Of a stretch of 64,000 bases of DNA, positions 62,279 to 64,000 are shown in pieces (position 1 is the first letter of the stretch; every line of letters starts with the position of its first letter). Where the stretch lies: assembly GCA_047975205.1 (NCBI GenBank), contig JBKEDC010000019.1:62001-126000 (forward strand). The letters are read 5' to 3'. The notes beneath the pieces were generated by a model. The model searched no databases. It was not told the origin of the DNA and was given only the letters and a program-made list of their open reading frames with translations. The position numbers were made by a program, and so were the translations under genes. This DNA is from JBKEDC01 sp047975205. GTDB taxonomy: Bacteria > Bacteroidota > Bacteroidia > Bacteroidales > Prolixibacteraceae.

Positions 62279-62827
62279 TTAAGCAAGTTTTGAGTATATT
62301 ATTAAAATCTTTAGCTCGAACAAAATTTTGTTTTTAGTTTGATAATTATTCACGATTATTTGCTCATGTTTATTTCGAGGGGCTTGCTCTTTTTGCAGCA
62401 TTTCTTTTGCTTTCTTTCTGATGGTAGCTGCCCCCTCCACTTGAGATGAGGCAATAGCCTCTTCCATTAAAGATCGAATCAGATATCATTCTTTATTTGC
62501 ATTACCCTCTATTTGTTTACCTGATAATGATCCGCCAACGTTTAAATCGAAAGTATGTAAATATTCTTGAATGATATTTGTAAATACATAGTGAAAAGAA
62601 TACTTGCCAAACTTCACGGATTTATAGTTTACTTTCCGTCTAATTTTAACCGCAGCCCAAAGCTCTTTGGGTGTACATGACAAATCATTTGCCTGGTATT
62701 TTACCTTGTCCCAATAAGAATATTTTTCATTGATTTCCCCTATTTTCTCATTACATTCATTACTTAAAATAATGGTGAGAGCCTTATTCAACTCTTTTTT
62801 ACTTATTTGAGGCGTTTTCTCTATCAT
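62279..62827 (-). pseudogene. Broken Fic-family protein (Fic_N region only)
   Basis: Leftward from the ATG at 62825-62827 the protein reads like the N-terminal domain of Fic proteins: KYSYWDKVKYQA, PKELWAAVKIRRKVN, FGKYSFHYV, and FDLNVGGSLSG. A TGA at 62486-62488 interrupts it, but the same frame goes straight on with YLIRSLMEEAIASSQVEGAATIRK, KAKEMLQ and IVNNYQT. After about 62335 the similarity ends and the frame closes at 62279 without the catalytic HPFxxGNGR motif. The gene has lost AMPylation activity by a nonsense codon and a 3' deletion. Confidence 0.85.
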
Positions 62828-63066
62828 AAGTATGTAATTATAGTTTTCAAATATAACTTTTTATTATTCGTTTGTTTTAAGTGATTTGAGATTTACATAT
62901 TTATGTTAATAAAACAAAATTAAATATTTAGTGTTTTAAATCACTGTTCTTCTGATGCTTGATTAGTAGAGTTTATTAGTTAGAAGAAAGATAAGTAAGA
63001 TAGGTGTTTAGGCAAGAAACTCCCTTGCATAATAAGGGAGCTTATATTTAAGGTAAAGGTCCCATG

Positions 63067-63462
63067 TTATATCTTTTTCGCCACGAGTTTAAGCGTTTTA
63101 TCGGCAACAACCTTACCGTCGAGTTCAGTTATTAGCCGCCAGTTTCCTAATTTATCGTGCAGCGGAGCCCACACGCAATCGCCTAAGAAAAATTCATAAT
63201 CGTTACTGTTCACATGTAAGTTTCCGGTTAAATCGCCAATAGGATTGCCATGCTCATCGTTGCATGGTGGGTGAGTAATGCGAAAATCAATGCGCATACC
63301 TTTGGCTTGTTTGATGCGTAGCACATAGCCGAACTCTGTTCCTAGCTCTGCCTCTACAGTATTACTAATGTTAATTACCTTAGGCAGGAGTTTACTTCCT
63401 CTGTCCCAATACGTATATTCACCATAACTGTATAGTTCGATTTGTGCTTTCTTTTTCGCCAT
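63067..63462 (-). CDS. DUF3859-domain protein (131 aa)
   Basis: The protein has no signal peptide and reads as a compact beta-sandwich. Typical DUF3859 landmarks are FGYVLRIKQAKG near residues 44-55, FRITHPPCNDEHGNPIGD near 60-77 and WRLITELDGKVVADKTLKLV near the end. The domain's function is unknown. It lies divergently upstream of the trp leader, and no functional link is implied. Confidence 0.8.
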   Translation of the reverse strand: MAKKKAQIELYSYGEYTYWDRGSKLLPKVINISNTVEAELGTEFGYVLRIKQAKGMRIDFRITHPPCNDEHGNPIGDLTGNLHVNSNDYEFFLGDCVWAPLHDKLGNWRLITELDGKVVADKTLKLVAKKI

Positions 63463-63632
63463 GTCTTCTTATTGTGTTTTTGCAAATTTAAACTTTATTA
63501 TTTTGTGTTTGTCAGAAAAAACTGTTCCTTTACGCAAGTAAATAACAGAAACGTATAATTACAATATGGCTTCCGTGGTGGGGTCTCTTGAGCAATTGAG
63601 GGTTAACAGCCATGTTGTTTTTAAGATATATA

Positions 63633-63701
63633 ATGAATTTAGTATTAACAAATAATTGGTGGTGGCGCTTTACTTATTCACATAACCGTGGAAAAGCGTA
63701 A
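63633..63701 (+). CDS. trpL: trp leader peptide with three tandem Trp codons
   Basis: A 22-codon frame starts at ATG 63633 and ends at TAA 63699-63701: MNLVLTNN, then WWW, then RFTYSHNRGKA. TGG is normally the rarest sense codon in AT-rich DNA, so three in a row just upstream of trpE are diagnostic of an attenuation leader. Ribosomes stalled here when charged tRNA-Trp is scarce would cover the CGCTTT at 63666-63671, which can otherwise pair with AAAGCG at 63693-63698. A hairpin terminator follows 30 bases after the stop. The peptide itself is presumed to have no function. Confidence 0.85.
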   Translation: MNLVLTNNWWWRFTYSHNRGKA

Positions 63702-63731
63702 CCTCATTATTCATACTTAAACAGAATAACA

Positions 63732-63766
63732 GAAGCGACTTACTGGCACGGTAAGTCGCTTTTTTG
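63732..63766 (+). terminator. Attenuator terminator of the trp operon
   Basis: AGCGACTTAC (63734-63743) pairs with GTAAGTCGCT (63751-63760), followed by TTTTT. It lies between the leader peptide and trpE (start at 63819), so it would end transcription before the structural genes when tryptophan is plentiful. AAAAGCG at 63692-63698 is complementary to CGCTTTT of the 3' arm and could take part in an antiterminator. Confidence 0.85.
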
Positions 63767-63818
63767 TTTCATAACAATAGCAAAAACATAAGATAGAATA
63801 TCATAAAAGGTTTAACCC

Positions 63819-64000
63819 ATGAAGATACAAGTTAACAGCAAAAAGATTTTAGCCGATACGCTTACTCCTGTCAGTGTATATCTGAAGTTTAGGGAATTAT
63901 TCCCTCAATCTATTTTACTTGAGAGTTCTGATTATCATAGCAATGAAAATGCTTGTTCATTTATTTGCCTCACCCCGATAGCCGGATTCATTGCTGATGA
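63819..64000 (+). CDS. trpE: Anthranilate synthase component I, N-terminal part (runs off right edge)
   Basis: The visible 60 codons read MKIQVNSKKILAD, then TPVSVYLKFRELFPQS and LLESSDYHSNENACSFIC, the characteristic TrpE N-terminus including the LLESSD region that forms part of the tryptophan feedback site. TrpE makes anthranilate from chorismate with ammonia from TrpG. The leader peptide with Trp codons upstream strengthens the assignment over the related pabB. The rest lies outside the window. Confidence 0.88.
   Translation, partial: MKIQVNSKKILADTLTPVSVYLKFRELFPQSILLESSDYHSNENACSFICLTPIAGFIAD

Noticed and set aside
1..64000. tRNA, rRNA and CRISPR arrays
   Set aside because: Visual search for T-arm signatures, rRNA sequence and regularly spaced repeats found none; a covariance-model search would be needed to be certain.

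Overview
The window looks like chromosomal DNA of an AT-rich member of the Bacteroidota, most likely Bacteroidales. Several things point there: -7 boxes of the TAnnTTTG type in front of many genes, few Shine-Dalgarno sequences, a truncated SusC/TonB-type receptor at the left edge, lineage-typical proteins (DUF2723, DUF4922, DUF6427-like, DUF4834, RRM-type RNA-binding protein), a dimeric-type glycyl-tRNA synthetase and an F0 a subunit with a long N-terminal extension. Most of it is housekeeping sequence. There is no prophage, CRISPR array, rRNA or recognisable tRNA.

Layout. 0-8.5 kb: receptor fragment, RNA-binding protein, META lipoprotein, a 1137-residue proline-to-glutamate enzyme, pheS. 8.9-14.4 kb: ATP synthase operon (AtpI-like gene, atpB-E-F-H-A-G) without atpD and atpC. 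14.4-20 kb: M3 peptidase, flavin reductase, CE7-like esterase, pgk. 20-24 kb: TPR lipoprotein and a small envelope/stress-like cluster (glycogen-binding domain, YtxH, holin-like, unknown). 24-27.5 kb: kdsA and kdsD for Kdo, then a cysteate synthase-like PLP enzyme. 27.6-32 kb: surface lipoprotein, DEAD-box helicase, stand-alone response regulator. 32-33.4 kb: a very AT-rich 1.4 kb gap at a strand switch. 33.4-48.1 kb: an uninterrupted rightward run (ybeY, mnmG, apt, uvrC, DUF4922, SpoIID-like, DUF2723, purD, membrane protein, carbamoyltransferase) with a perfect parS-type palindrome between mnmG and apt. 48.4-49.4 kb: decayed IS30 transposase and other debris. 49.4-59.7 kb: mostly leftward genes (glyS, a likely barrel-nadE-crp-DUF4834 operon, a sodium symporter, serS). 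59.8-62.1 kb: rplU-rpmA and an exported superoxide dismutase. 62.3-64 kb: a broken Fic gene, a DUF3859 gene, and the start of trpE behind a leader peptide with three tandem Trp codons and a terminator.

The most interesting points are the classical-looking trp attenuator at the right end; the parS palindrome close to mnmG and an AT-rich strand-switch region, which together suggest an origin-proximal location; a strong hairpin between atpE and atpF; a cysteate synthase-like enzyme that hints at sulfonolipid synthesis; and two pseudogenes (Fic, IS30) whose inactivating lesions can be read directly. I did not find a convincing wholly new multi-gene system. The nearest candidates for uncharacterised biology are the DUF4922/SpoIID pair and the glycogen-binding/YtxH/holin-like cluster.
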